A stretch of 64,000 nt of DNA from Penicillium oxalicum (Eukaryota > Ascomycota > Eurotiomycetes > Eurotiales > Aspergillaceae), in NCBI RefSeq assembly GCF_001723175.1, contig NC_064650.1:4898001-4962000 (forward strand). Direction: 5' to 3'. The position numbers and the translations under genes are program-made. This document shows positions 36,501 through 47,031 of this stretch, in pieces (the first letter of the stretch is position 1; every line of letters begins with the position of its first letter). A model generated the notes under the pieces. The model made no database searches and was not told where the DNA came from. It was given only the letters and a program-made list of their open reading frames with translations.

Positions 36501-36739
36501 AGCCGGCTCTGGAATTCCGGAGTCGCAACAGATGGGGGAGGTACAATGGAGCTGATGGCACCAGTCTCTGTGCGGCGTCTTTTGGCCGGCGGTTCAAACG
36601 TTTCTGAATGTACTGAGTCCACCATTTCACAACTATCATCTTTAAGGAATGTCACTGGTTCATTTGGGCGGGGGAAGAGATGTTGGCTCGGAGGATCACT
36701 CGCAAAGGGAGGGGCCACCATCGATGATAGAGCGTCCAT
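33554..36739 (-). CDS. Lysine-specific histone demethylase LSD1-type: SWIRM, FAD amine oxidase, HMG box
   Basis: A single uninterrupted 1061-residue frame. The N-terminus is disordered with a basic PPAKRRR (about 50-56) suited to nuclear import. A SWIRM domain spans about 170-275 (ending ARHGYINFGCVEVP), then the FAD-binding VVGAGVGGLGCARQL (about 294-308) and GGRVYSHPL. The amine-oxidase lobe includes GFGLLNKVILVFDEPFW, whose Lys matches the residue bonded to the flavin N5 water in LSD1. The closing FAD motif is HFAGEATCGTHPATVHGAYL. The last 140 residues form an HMG box (NPFLLYQKDFW, then LGLMWRNAPQEQKQPY). Family role: oxidative demethylation of mono- and dimethyl-lysine on histone H3. This domain set matches fungal LSD1 proteins such as the A. 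nidulans homologue. Confidence 0.93.
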   Translation of the reverse strand: MDALSSMVAPPFASDPPSQHLFPRPNEPVTFLKDDSCEMVDSVHSETFEPPAKRRRTETGAISSIVPPPSVATPEFQSRLCGDETFSHNSVSKGSHRDYDTSGFHLRAVSQSLHASATSTSVSSSFEPGKSSTPPSTPADSIHTPPALSNLSEAERKNIGVSRCRPRSSIPAKLTPTVYGQQCVAAAYASRLDPYALHENEQALLQDHLCHMHVTVYLNIRNGILRLWTRNPMVSVSREEALGCAKDYRWMNLAAFAYDWLARHGYINFGCVEVPLPLVPPRRGRRKEGPVILVVGAGVGGLGCARQLEGLFKHYRDSDTEPRVVVVEGRPRIGGRVYSHPLRSLRTDSLPPGLAPKVEMGAQIIIGFDRGNPLDQIVRGQLALHHHFLHDLSTIYDFDGSPVPNNQDEMVNKLYQDISERAFGYRHKKLVRQTAEGDHEMIDNGRETTIDDGITVRQWEEARAAGTTDLLVPTKHIRRRRGVGHKTGSQASMPLTGREPESEADDLVAASAAQAAGWDLNAGFDPSDNLHLDRVAHESEAQNLGAVMDEGVNQYREMLPLTPKDMRLLNWHFANLEYSFAANPKKLSLTLADQDSGNEFEGLHSMVVGGYNQLPYGLYSVPDKLDVRTNKTVTKISYDANAEGNTKATVHCDNGEKFVGDHVVYTGSLGTLQHRTVEFDPPLPNWKQSAVDRLGFGLLNKVILVFDEPFWDVERDFFGLLRTPDDVESMNQADYATNRGRFYLFWNCIRTTGLPVLVGLMAGDAAHQAEKITDAEIITEVTGQLRNVFKHTVVPDPLETVVTRWASDPFTRGSYSFVAAGAHLEDYETMARPVGNLHFAGEATCGTHPATVHGAYLSGLRAAAEVIEATVGRVQIPQPLVPDKPIFNGASPPRGNTRTDTPKPSISVAPSCLPSATDKHRQKAYEQAMWAAIYAKLGPTPSPPAKVGRNPFLLYQKDFWTKCKEQCDNARRVASNNPNAKASRDDVRAALGLMWRNAPQEQKQPYMDQVDANRTASEEALEKFKAVAAEWNRRSLEVKAKWCAENPIESWQVPSNSASLN

Positions 36740-37657
36740 CTTCCAGGGAAGAACTGCTCACGATGCTTTGTCTTCCACGACCTCCTCGAAGTTGAAGTCG
36801 AGATTGGTCGAGAAAAAAAGATTGAAGGGAGAAGGAAGTGAAAAGTCAACAGTGGCACGAGTGATGTTGAGATGAGCACTGCCTATCTTCGATCTTCACG
36901 TCTGAAGATTCACAGCACCACAGCCCAGACTTGTGTTCAAGTAGCGCGATTTTGGCCCACACTCACACCAAGCATGGATGACATTGTGGGGGAAGAAATG
37001 AAATTGTGGAAGGAGGGTTTAGGTACGAGGTAGTCAAGTCGATGGATTTGCTTGCGATTTGGAAGAGATATGTTGCATATGATGGACCTCCGTGCCTTTT
37101 CCCGTTGCGTGGCGATGTAGTCCGATGGTGGCTCAAGTGGAAGTCGGTAGTCAAGGGCGGGGGCCTAGGGAACCACCACAGACATCACCTTCAATTTGAT
37201 GCTCCCCCCTTCATCAAGCCTGGTCAGTACAGATCCGTCACTAACTTCGCATCGATCGAGAAAACCTGCGACCTGGAGCCTGGGTGGATTAGCAGGAAGA
37301 GGCGTGAAATTTGAAGTCGAGTCCAAGGTCGTTGTGCCCTGATCCCTCGGAACAGCGTATTTTTCAGTCCGCCTGATGGTCAACTACGACATGGCCTTCC
37401 ATTTCATTCCGCTTCGTCCATAGGGATTGCATCTGCTGCAATGATGGTTTTACTGTGGGTCTCGAAATATTCACATCTAAATCTGCTAGAAGGTCTGGCG
37501 TCAAATTGAAACGACCATGGTAAGGAGGAAATGTGAAGCGTGTGTTCCTCGGAGCATTCGATGCAAATTTCAGGCCCAGGGTCAAGAAACCATGACGATC
37601 TATTACAGACTTGGCACCACCTTTTCTCTATACACAGGCGGGTACTTCCGTTGGATC
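36740..37657. other. Intergenic region between LSD1 homologue and TVP38
   Basis: LSD1 promoter/leader (C/T-rich on the minus strand near 36780-36880) and the TVP38 3' side. No supported gene. Confidence 0.55.
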
Positions 37658-39095
37658 TCATGATGGGATATGCCTATGGAGTCCATACGTCTCATGTCCT
37701 CCGTCAGGATAATCGTCCGAGTCGTTATCCGTGAAGTCATCGTGGTATGAATTCCGGCCTGGCCTCTTGCTCCGTGAACGCGAGGGCTTGCTGTCACTGT
37801 CATCGTCCAGATCCAAATCCACATTGTCATTGTCCAAGTCGCCAAAGCCAATGCGTGTTTCTTCGTCCTCGGCCAACACCTTTGCAGCCGCATTCACATT
37901 GTCGTCGTCGGAGAATCTGCGATGGGCCCGATGAGCCGCATGATCGGCTTGAAGGGACTGGCGAATTTCTTCACGTTCTTGGTCCTCTAGTTCTTTGGCA
38001 CGAGCCAGTGTTCTGATTGGAATCCATGAGAGTGAGCATCTACCTATCCATATTTGGGCCCCTGTAATCGAGAACATGACACGCCACGGTTATCCCGAGG
38101 GGACAAAAACCACTTACCGGTTGTAGATGTAATAAACCGTAAAAACTCCAATGCAAACAGTCACAATGATGCTGATGATGTTGATGGCCTTCGACCCGGC
38201 ACTCATTTGCTCGCTCTTGTCGGAAAACAGCCTCAGACGGCTTCCGATGAACGCAGGGACCAAGAGCTTGGGGCTGATGATTGCCGTCGCCAGCCCGTAC
38301 ATCAACGGCTGTACAGTCGGGAATGTTGAGACTGCTCCATTGCAGAATGAGTATGGTAGGGGGCATAGACGAATCATGCAGAGGAGCTTCAAGCCGTCGT
38401 ATTTGAGGGTCAAGGCCAGTGCCGCGAACCGCTTGTCACGTTCCATCATGCGTTTGACAAATTTGGAGAGTACGGTGCGCGACACGTAAAATGAGGCAGT
38501 CGATCCGACGACAGTCGCGGTACTGAAGATGAGCCATCTGGGGTCGTAAAAGGTTAGCAGATCGTGCGCATTTACACCCCGACACGCAATGGGGATGATG
38601 TCGGACTGTAGGTTGAACTCACCCTTTCCACCACCCATAGATGTATCCCGCCACCGTTCCCAAAGTCGACCAGCCCACTAATGGTGGGAATGAGATGAAG
38701 AAGGTGCTTATCCAAATGATAAATGCGACCAACCAGGACTTCTGCCATTGCTCTGCAACCGGGCCCAGCCAAGTGAACAATTTGTTCGTTAAGTGTATGA
38801 TGCCAACCCCTAAAGCGAGAGCGGCAAATGAAGCCGCGTATAGTCCAATCTTCTGGAGAAGCGTCAACTGATTGTATCGTTCGTTGGCTAACCGCCATAG
38901 CATTCTTCCCCTCTCCATCGTTCGCTCGCGAAACCCAGCCGCCGGTTCACCGACCACCGTGCCGACGAGTCGCGTCTGCCTGATCGACTCCAGATCGGCT
39001 GTTCCTCGTCGTCCTTCGGGGGAGTCCATCAGCGGCTCTGGTGGCGATGTCGGCAGGGACAATGCCCGTGCCGTGGATTCGTAGTCCGCAGGCAT
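37658..39095 (-). CDS. TVP38: Tvp38/TMEM64-family Golgi membrane protein
   Basis: The exons on the minus strand are 39095-38623, 38537-38118 and 38012-37658, giving 415 residues. The introns are 38622-38538 (GTGAGT...CCAG) and 38117-38013 (GTAAGT...TCAG). The membrane-embedded core carries several hydrophobic segments (for example [17 protein letters not shown] and [19 protein letters not shown]). It also has the SNARE-associated/VTT-like motif region ([19 protein letters not shown], then [18 protein letters not shown]). The tail is very acidic, then Arg/Ser-rich. Family knowledge: Tvp38 was found in yeast Tlg2-containing late-Golgi vesicles, and VTT-domain relatives act in membrane lipid handling. 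It is divergently arranged with the CCCH-Smr gene. Confidence 0.9.
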
Positions 39096-40355
39096 TGCGA
39101 AGGATGCTTGCGAATAGTGACAGGCAGCACGATAAGATCTGGGGTGCCCTCGGTGTGATCGGCACGGGGAACGGGGGGATAGAGATCAGGCCCAGAGATC
39201 GAGCAACTCTGGATACCTCTCTGATAATTGAAGGGCGTGACGAACAATCAAAGTGTTAATGCATCGCTGCAGGTAGGACTAGCGCGCAGAAGGGGATGTG
39301 TCAGCGTGAACCAGCCCGTCCAGATGCAGGCAGGTTTCATGGGCCGTGAAAAGTCGGGTTCCAACGCTTGAGGCTGAGTCGTGGGGGGCCTCGGTCGGCG
39401 GCACCTCCTTCAGGCCTCAAAAATTAGGTACAAGCGGATCCGCTGGAGCTTTCGGTGTTGACGAGGTCATCCATCGGAAGCTTTCTATCGACTCTGCGCC
39501 TGATCCATTCCGTGAACTAAAGGGACGCCTGCAAGATCAATTCCATACGGGTCAAGAATCCCAGTCGGAGCTAGTACTGACACTGGAGCATACACCTGGT
39601 CCGCAGTACACTCGAGACTACAGTATGTACCGTCAGTGGTTGTGTACAGTCGCTGCACTGAGCAATGCAAGTAACCATTTTGGATCGGATTGAAATCAGG
39701 AGTCGCAAACCGAAGACTCGGACATTGTTCTTAGAATAAACCAAAATAGATAGGTTAATTTGCCCTGCTATTACAGCGAACTGAAGTCTTCTCCGTCAGG
39801 AAGGCGAAGCGGACCTAAATGTTATTATTGATTCTAGTACTCGGACCCCAACTGTCCAACATCCGTTTGACTGGAGCTTGAGGTTGATCTATTTTCTCCG
39901 CCTTTGTCTCCCTCCTCCCCCACCTCTTTTGTTGGTCTCGGGTCACTCTTCGTCCAATGCTTGATTCTCATCCGATCTAAACTTTGGCATGATCTATATG
40001 TGTCGGCAATTGATTCTGCCCTAGGCGGATCGATGTGACTATTCCTGGTCTCTTGCGATAATCATTTGGAAGTGGAGAGGAATATTGACCCCTTTATCGC
40101 ACCCTCCTCAGCTCGACCAACCATCAACCTTGCTTGAATCAAGATCATGGATCGCTGCATTTGACATCAAGTCTACCCAGTCTCAAACGTCGGTGTACCT
40201 TTCCCTCGCATTTTAACCGCTTCTGTCCCATTTCTGCTCAAGTGCGAATCATTACGTGAGCTTACCCCTCGAGTGACGCCTTCCTGTCGTGTTTTGGCTT
40301 TTGTGAGCTGTGACGATCGCCAGCCCAGCCGGCACTGTCGCATCGGACGCTCAAC
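39096..40355. other. Divergent promoter region TVP38 / CCCH-Smr gene
   Basis: A 1.26-kb bidirectional region. C/T-rich tracts at about 39890-39950 and 40090-40240 probably belong to the leader of the plus-strand gene. No further gene was seen. Confidence 0.55.
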
Positions 40356-42727
40356 ATGGTTTCCGAGGAGCTCCTTGAACAGTGCTTGGAAATTCTCCAA
40401 GATCAAACGCTGGATGGAGAAGAGCAGGCAGAGAAAGTGGAAGACTTCTTGCGCGCCAACTCGTCACTTGCAGGCCCATCCCTGGAGAATGCGGTTTTGG
40501 ACATACTGTGGCGGCATCGCAATCGCACCCTTCCGGACTCGTCGCCTCCCCCAGCTCGCCATACCGTGATCCGTAGATCATCGCCAGCGCCATGGCAGAT
40601 GGCTCGCGCTGCTACCCCGCTATCACCACAACCAACCTTGGGCACCTTGGGAACCAGTCCCGGGAGCACATCGTGGGTGCAGAACTCGCGCGGGGCATTC
40701 TCTCGAGCTCCGCTTTCCTCGACTGTCTCTCCGTTCACCTCACCGCGACCCTCACCCCGCCTTGCGCTTGCGCAACCCATCCCGCATTCCCCAAACCTCA
40801 ACGCCTATGAGTTTTCCGAACAAGGCCACATCTCAAATTTCTATGATGATCTGGGCAGTGACAGCAACGTCGATTGGCTTGTCGGGGACGATGCCAACAG
40901 CACAACCTCATCCGCGGGAGGCCTCAGCGTTCCCGGATCTCTGAGCGCGACAGCTGCGGAGTTTGTTCCGGACATGAGTCCCCATGACATCCTGCGCACG
41001 GTGCTGGGCGATAAGAGAACAAATGAAGAGATCGAGAGCGCTTTGGAAGCAAACAGCTATGACTTGGGCGCTACCATTGCCGCCCTCTCGCAGAACAGCG
41101 AGGCCGAGGCCGTCATGAAGCAAACAGAGGATGCCCGTGTGTTGGTCGGCAAATCCATGGCCATGGAGCAAGCCCGACCCCTGACGCCATCCGGTAATAG
41201 CCGTAGCCCTGTGGTGTGCAAATACTGGCTATCGACCGGGCAGTGCCTGAGAGCTGATTGTCGTTTCAGCCATGATTTGACTAGCCACGTTTGCAAGTGA
41301 GTGGCTCCTCCCCCAGCCATTGCGTACTGAAATGAATGGATAGAATCGTGAAGAAAGCTGACCACAAATCGGCTACAGGTATTGGGTGATGGGCAATTGC
41401 CTCGCAGGCGATGGATGCCCTTTCTCTCATGATCCCTCGGCGCTCATTTCCAATCTCAGCGTTTCGAGCAACAGCCGCCCCGTATCTCCGGCGCCAAGTA
41501 CTCTTTTCCCAGCAGACGGCTCAGATGCATTCCCGCCGCTTTCAGCCGCTGCCATGGACGAGCAATGGACCAACCAATACACTAGCCGTTACCCCGGCCT
41601 TGGTTCTCCGGCCAAAACCATACCTCCCGGTCTTCATCCAGGTATGGGGAGACGTAATGGTAGCCTGACTCATCTTGGTCGTCCAAATTCCCGACCGGCC
41701 AGTCGTCATCAGAACCGACCCGATCTGAACCCATCCGCTCTGTCAGTGGATGATCCAGATGCTTTCCCAACACTCGCTGCAGTCACCTCCAAGAACGCTG
41801 GGAAGAAACATCATGGTAAACGGGCCGCCCATCACGGAGTCAAGGAGAATCTTCCCTCTTCCCTAGCAGATGTTGTCCGTATGTCGCCCTCGCCGGGTCC
41901 CAACAAGGGTAAAGCCTCCCCCAAGAGTACCAAAGAGACCAAGGGCCGTGAGAACAGTGCCGCAGCCATGGCGATTCCTGCCCCGAAACATATTCCTTGG
42001 CTCGAGACTGGCGCGAGAGCCAATCAACAGTACATCAAGTATCGAACCGAAGCTATCCGCCATGGAACCGTTCGAAATAAATTCCTTCAGAGGTAGGTCA
42101 AATCTGACTGGCCAGTCCTGATGAACTAGACTTTCGGGGGTTCTAGGTCACTAACTTTGTCACTTCAGCGCCGCGCAAGCATGGAATCGAAACGACGCAC
42201 GAGCTGCCAAAGCACTTTCCCTCCGAGGCCAGGCTGAGAACGATGCCATGCGTCGTTGTCATCGGGAAGCCGCACGTCAACTTTATGAAGAACGTAATCA
42301 ACACTTGCTCCAGGCTGGCCTGGATGGAGCGTCAGAAGAGCTCTATGTTGATCTGCATGGTCTCCACCCTGAGGAAGCAATTGAGTATCTGGAGAAAATC
42401 CTGCTCAAGCACGCGCGCGAGGGAATCGCGGTCATTTATGCTATCACGGGTACTGGCCACCATTCCAAAAATGGAAAGGATAAGATTGGCAAGGCTGTGA
42501 AAGCTTGGCTCAATGAGTGGCGTTATCTCTTCCGAGAATTCAGTGTGCCTGGCGAACGCGGGGGCTATGTCGGCGGTATTCTGGGCATCGACCCCTCCAG
42601 TTACGACAAATCTCTCGCTAAAGCCCTGGCAGAGAATGAGACCGTACACGCAGAGGGAGGCCAGTCACCTCTCACTATGGGCAAGATCCAGTTGCTGAGA
42701 CGCGAGGACCTAGAAACGAAGAACTGA
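40356..42727 (+). CDS. CCCH zinc-finger protein with CUE-like, DUF1771 and Smr domains
   Basis: The exons are 40356-41296, 41379-42092 and 42169-42727, giving 737 residues. A CUE/UBA-like helical segment (SPHDILRTVLG, then EEIESALEANSYDLGATIAAL) sits at about 210-245. The first CCCH finger is CX8CX4CX3H at residues 288-306. The second is CX7CX5CX3H at 313-331 and is split by intron 1 at its second residue. A long Ser/Pro-rich middle with repeated DAFPxL motifs follows. DUF1771 at about 555-595 comes just before the Smr domain at about 610-690 (LYVDLHGLHPEEA, then TGTGHHS). Smr domains bind or nick nucleic acid and CCCH fingers bind RNA, so a role in mRNA or ribosome-associated quality control is plausible but inferred. 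Confidence 0.88.
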
Positions 42728-43468
42728 TGATCTCTTTTGGTGTAATCTGCGATTACATCGTGCGACACGATACCCATCGCATTGTCATGATGAACCTTTC
42801 GTCTTCCACAGCCTTTTTCAAGACTAATTTAAAGAACTGTCTCCTACCTATTGCTTTCCATTGAATCAGTAACCAGGCCCGAATGTGGTGTAGAGGGTCG
42901 GATGGGCTGTCGGCCTTGATGTCTCGTCTAGAAAAGCAGACGTCTTTGATGTGACTTTGGGCGCAACCTAGCACTCTCCTAGATTCCAGAGCGACATGAG
43001 AATGCACCCAAGAACTTACTGTATGTCGTTGTTAGAGCTCAATTCGACTGAGAGTGAGCGACTTCCCGTGCAAGAATATAGCTTCACTGCACAACGTGAG
43101 ACTGATAGGGTTATAACGCTTTGGCATAGCATGAGTGCACCAAAGGGGGCATCAAGGTGCAGCCTCGAGATGGTCGCCCAGCTCGAGGCTGTCGGCTTTT
43201 CCCAATTCCCCTCAAGACTATCAGTCTTTAAGTGACGGGGTCGTCCTCACAACAGATCCCCCGTATCAGCTCGGCCCGAAGCCGATAAGACCGATTCAGT
43301 GTCATCCTGCGTGTGTACTGCCAACTCCGACCGCCAAGCAGCTGCCTGTTGATAGTCGCGACTCCAAAGAGACACTATTCCATTGCAAGCACCTCTTTGA
43401 AAGGGACATCATTCGAGTTGCTCTCATCGCCACTGGAGACCGAGAGATCAATTCCCATCTCTATCATC
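42728..43468. other. Intergenic region between CCCH-Smr gene and TVP23
   Basis: Contains the 3' end of one gene and the promoter of the next. Short frames only. Confidence 0.55.
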
Positions 43469-44259
43469 ATGGAGCAGGCACATGCAGGTGATTTGAACTG
43501 GCGGCTAAGCGCACATCCGATCACGCTACTTGTCTTCTTGGGTATCCGCATTGGTATGTGCAGCTTGATTGTTGACATGGCTTGGAGCTAGAACCTCTTG
43601 AATAGCCGACTGATGTGATTTGAAAACAGGCGCGTTGCTGATGTATCTCTTTGGTGTCTTGTTCATCCATAACTTGTGAGATATCTGCACCATCTGCCGG
43701 GAATATTATAGGCTTGCCTGCTAACCATCTTGTTCAGTGTCCTGGTGTTCATCCTGACCCTCCTACTTCTGTCAGCGGACTTTTATTACCTCAAGAATAT
43801 TGCAGGACGCCGTCTTGTCGGTCTCCGATGGTGGAATGAAGTCGACACAGCTTCCGGCGACTCACATATGGTCTTTGAATCATCTGACCCGAATGTTCGC
43901 ACTATAAGCGCCACAGACAAGCGCTTCTTCTGGCTGAGCTTATATCTGACGCCAGCTCTATGGGTTGGACTAGCGGTCCTTGCCATAGTGCGGTTGGTGG
44001 GTGTGATCTGGCTGAGTCTTGTTGGTAAGCATCCGTTGTAGTGTTCAAGTGCAAATGCAGTGAATAACCTCGCTGCTTTAGAGTCTTCATGTGCTGACCT
44101 TTCTGCTCAGGTATTGCTTTGATTCTGACTATCACTAACACCGTTGCTTTCTCGCGGTGTGATAAGTTCAGTCAAGCCTCGACATTTGCCAACCGGGCTC
44201 TGGGTGGAGGAATTGTGAACAACCTGGCAGGCGGCCTGCTAGGGCGGTTCTTCCGTTAG
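43469..44259 (+). CDS. TVP23: Tvp23 family Golgi membrane protein
   Basis: The exons are 43469-43553, 43630-43675, 43738-44024 and 44111-44259, giving 188 residues; all four join with correct phases. The protein is almost entirely membrane-spanning: [20 protein letters not shown], then [40 protein letters not shown] and [20 protein letters not shown]. It has the family's [16 protein letters not shown] loop and a C-terminus [10 protein letters not shown]. Family knowledge: Tvp23 resides in Tlg2-positive late-Golgi vesicles in yeast and assists retrograde traffic. It lies about 4.4 kb from TVP38, with only the CCCH-Smr gene between. Confidence 0.93.
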
Positions 44260-44896
44260 AGTCCGCAAGGTTGGGTTGCGATTGGAATGACGGATTACTG
44301 TCCGGGTTGGCTGCCCTGGGATTGAGTCCTTCTCCCAATGGCCTGATCCCGTCCTGTATTCTATCTTCATGGACCCCGTTTCCGTTCTGTCGCGTATCAA
44401 TGAAATGGGATTGCCCGTAACCAACTCACCCACATTGCGTTGATCCTCATCGAGGAAGGTGACGCGAAACTAGTGCCTCCTGGTGGGCTATAAAAGCCCT
44501 CTCTCACTCACGCTCTGCTATCCTTTCCCCCTTTCCTCCCTCAAACCCTTTACATTCTTTCTTCTCAAATCTTGATCATACTTTGATCCCACTTTGGCCT
44601 TACAGCACATACACTTCTTACTTAACCAAAACATACGTCGTGAGTGCTCCCATGTTCTGATACTCTCTCGCTTTTGCATCGGTCTTCGAGGTGTGGTTGC
44701 TTTGTTCTTCCTTGGAGTGAGGCACATGTCTTTGAATCATTCATATCTTCCTCGTTCATGTTGATGCATAATCCTTGTGTGTGCTCCTATTCCTGAGCAA
44801 GAAACAGGGAGTCCATACTTCATTCCAGGCGATTTTTATTTGACGTGATTGACTACGTGCTGACCATTTCGCCTGATAGAAGCCTCTTACTTCGAC
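44260..44896. other. Intergenic/leader region upstream of the zinc-knuckle gene
   Basis: A TATAAAAG lies at 44489-44496, followed by C/T-rich sequence. A possible 5'-UTR intron runs from a GTGAGT near 44640 to GATAG near 44880. No other gene. Confidence 0.5.
44489..44496 (+). promoter_or_regulatory. Candidate TATA box of the zinc-knuckle gene
   Basis: TATAAAAG, followed within 20-100 nt by C/T-rich sequence typical of fungal transcription starts. It is about 400 nt upstream of the ATG at 44897, a distance that fits if the proposed 5'-UTR intron is removed. Confidence 0.5.
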
Positions 44897-47031
44897 ATGT
44901 CTTCGAGGTGGGATTCGTCTCAGGATCCTAGCTGGACCGACCATCAGGGTTGGGCCAATCTGCCCTGGCCTCTCACCAATGAAAATGATGAAGTATCCAA
45001 AAGCCACGTTCAGAACAGCCCTGCTCCCGGTCATCAGGCATCATCTAAGGATGATTCGTCTACTGGTGCCCAGCCTCAGGAGGATTTGATTGATGATGAA
45101 CGCACCAGCCTTAGCCAACATGAGCAGGCATTGACCGATAATGACTTGCCTACTGGTGCTCAACGCAAGGATGAATCAACTGTTGATGAATGTGCTGATC
45201 CTGCCCACCATCAACAAGCATCAACCGATGATGGCTGGGCTACCGACGCTCATTCTCAAGAAAAATCGAACAACAACGCCTGGGGTACTTCTACTCAAGG
45301 TAAATACCCTCCGATGTTTGCCGTCTGACTGCTGGCTCCTCTTCGAGGTTCTTTCGAAAGAAGCTGTTCAAGACTCGAAGCGCTAACCCATCGACCTTGA
45401 TTTAGAAAGCAAACTCGACTGGAATACAGCTACTGCCACCGGCTGGGAAGACTCCGATATACAAGATCAGGACGTCGCTAGGCGCAAGTAAGTTTCAATG
45501 ATCAACAGGGTGAATTTGCTAGACGCATCCGCTAATCACACTGAAGCTCCGGCGAGAATGTTGATATCGCCCATGAAGATCTAGACGATGAACCCCGCAA
45601 ATGCTTCAACTGTGGTCAGCCCGGGTATGACACGCCCAATCGGTGTGACGATGGAGCTCAAGCTAATGAAAGGATGACAGACACAGCAAGGCGGGGTGTG
45701 AGCAGCCAGCCAAGCCTCGGGCTTGCTTCAACTGCGGTGGTGAGGGGTCAGTCGCAAACGCGAAAGAAATTCAGCATGACGATCTTGTTCTGACTACTGA
45801 CATTGCCCAGACATATCAAGAACGATTGTCCTCATCCACGCGCTTTTAAAGGAACGTGCCACACTTGTGGAGAGGAAGGTCATCCGGCCTCCAAGTGCCC
45901 TAACAAAAAGACTACCTGCAAAAACTGCCAGGGAGAAGGTTGACAATCCCACCATAGAGTTTTCTTTTTCGCTTTTCCACACCAACATGGAAGCTAACTT
46001 CTTTCTCCGTGACAGGGCACGAGGCGGTTGACTGCGTCGCAAATCGGAAGCTGGACTATTCTGGTATCCCAGACTACAGCCCTGAGGAGGCTTGGGCGAT
46101 TTTGAAGGGGGCGAGCCACGGAGAAGACTGCGCAGGAGAAGGCAACACTTTCGAGCATGTAAGTTGGGAACGCGGCCCACACTTGGCAGCTTATCTAACG
46201 ATCTGAACATCAAGGCGATTCGTATCTACTCAAAGGCAGTACCCGATGCCACTTTCGTTGATATCGAAAAACGGATGCGCGAGGAAAACTGCGGACTCTA
46301 CCTCATTGCTGAGGTAAGGCTTCGTATCCACTGTCTGGTTGGAGCGGACCGACTGACGGTTGTGATCAAACCTTTAGGAATTCACTTTGCAGTCCGAGCA
46401 GACCTTGATTGATCTCCAGGGTCGACTGGGTTGCCAATACCGTGTCTATTGGTCCAAGAACCCTAAGCCGGATCGTCTTTTTTTCAAGGCCAAGTGGCCT
46501 CGCAGCGCCGCGGACAACCTCGACCGCTTGGCCGATGCTGGACTGCCAGCTCAAGATTACACCGTGGCCAACACGCAGGACCGCAGAGAGTCTGCTCGTC
46601 CGGAGATCAACTGTCCCAACTGCGAAACCTCTGGACACCGTCTTCGCGACTGCCCCCTTCCGCGCGTGTGCCAAAACTGCGGGTAAGACTTCGTCATGTC
46701 TTCAGCCGGGAGACGCATAAATCTGACAATCTCACAGGGATAAGGGACACCGTGCTGCTGAATGTTCCTCGGCCAAGAAATGGTCTCGGGTCAGGTGCAA
46801 TCAGTGTGGAGAGAGTGAGTTGAAACGTGTTCATATCCCCGTATAACCATACTGGATTTTACTAATCATGAAATAGTGGGCCACACTGCCAAGGGATGCC
46901 CTGGGCCTGCCCGCAGTAGAGGTGAGGGAGAGCAGGAGGATACTTGGGGCACTGTTGGTCAGAGTCATGCCGAGGGGTCCGAAAAGGAGGTGGAGGGCCT
47001 TTGCCAGAGCTTCGAGAGCGATGGCTGGTAG
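44897..47031 (+). CDS. Seven-zinc-knuckle (CCHC) nucleic-acid-binding protein, ten exons
   Basis: The exons are 44897-45299, 45406-45487, 45547-45624, 45681-45746, 45811-45938, 46016-46158, 46215-46313, 46378-46682, 46738-46814 and 46877-47031. All phases agree, giving 511 residues. An acidic, Gln/Asp/His-rich N-terminus has loosely repeated units around STGAQ/PTGAQ/ATDAH. Four CX2CX4HX4C knuckles follow (CFNCGQPGHSKAGC, CFNCGGEGHIKNDC, CHTCGEEGHPASKC, CKNCQGEGHEAVDC). A helical segment with AIRIYSKAVPDATFVDIEK separates them from three more (CPNCETSGHRLRDC, CQNCGDKGHRAAEC, CNQCGEMGHTAKGC). Knuckles of this kind bind single-stranded RNA or DNA, as in Gis2/CNBP. The central segment suggests a fungus-specific architecture. 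The final exon ends in an acidic tail with TAG at 47029-47031. Confidence 0.9.
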
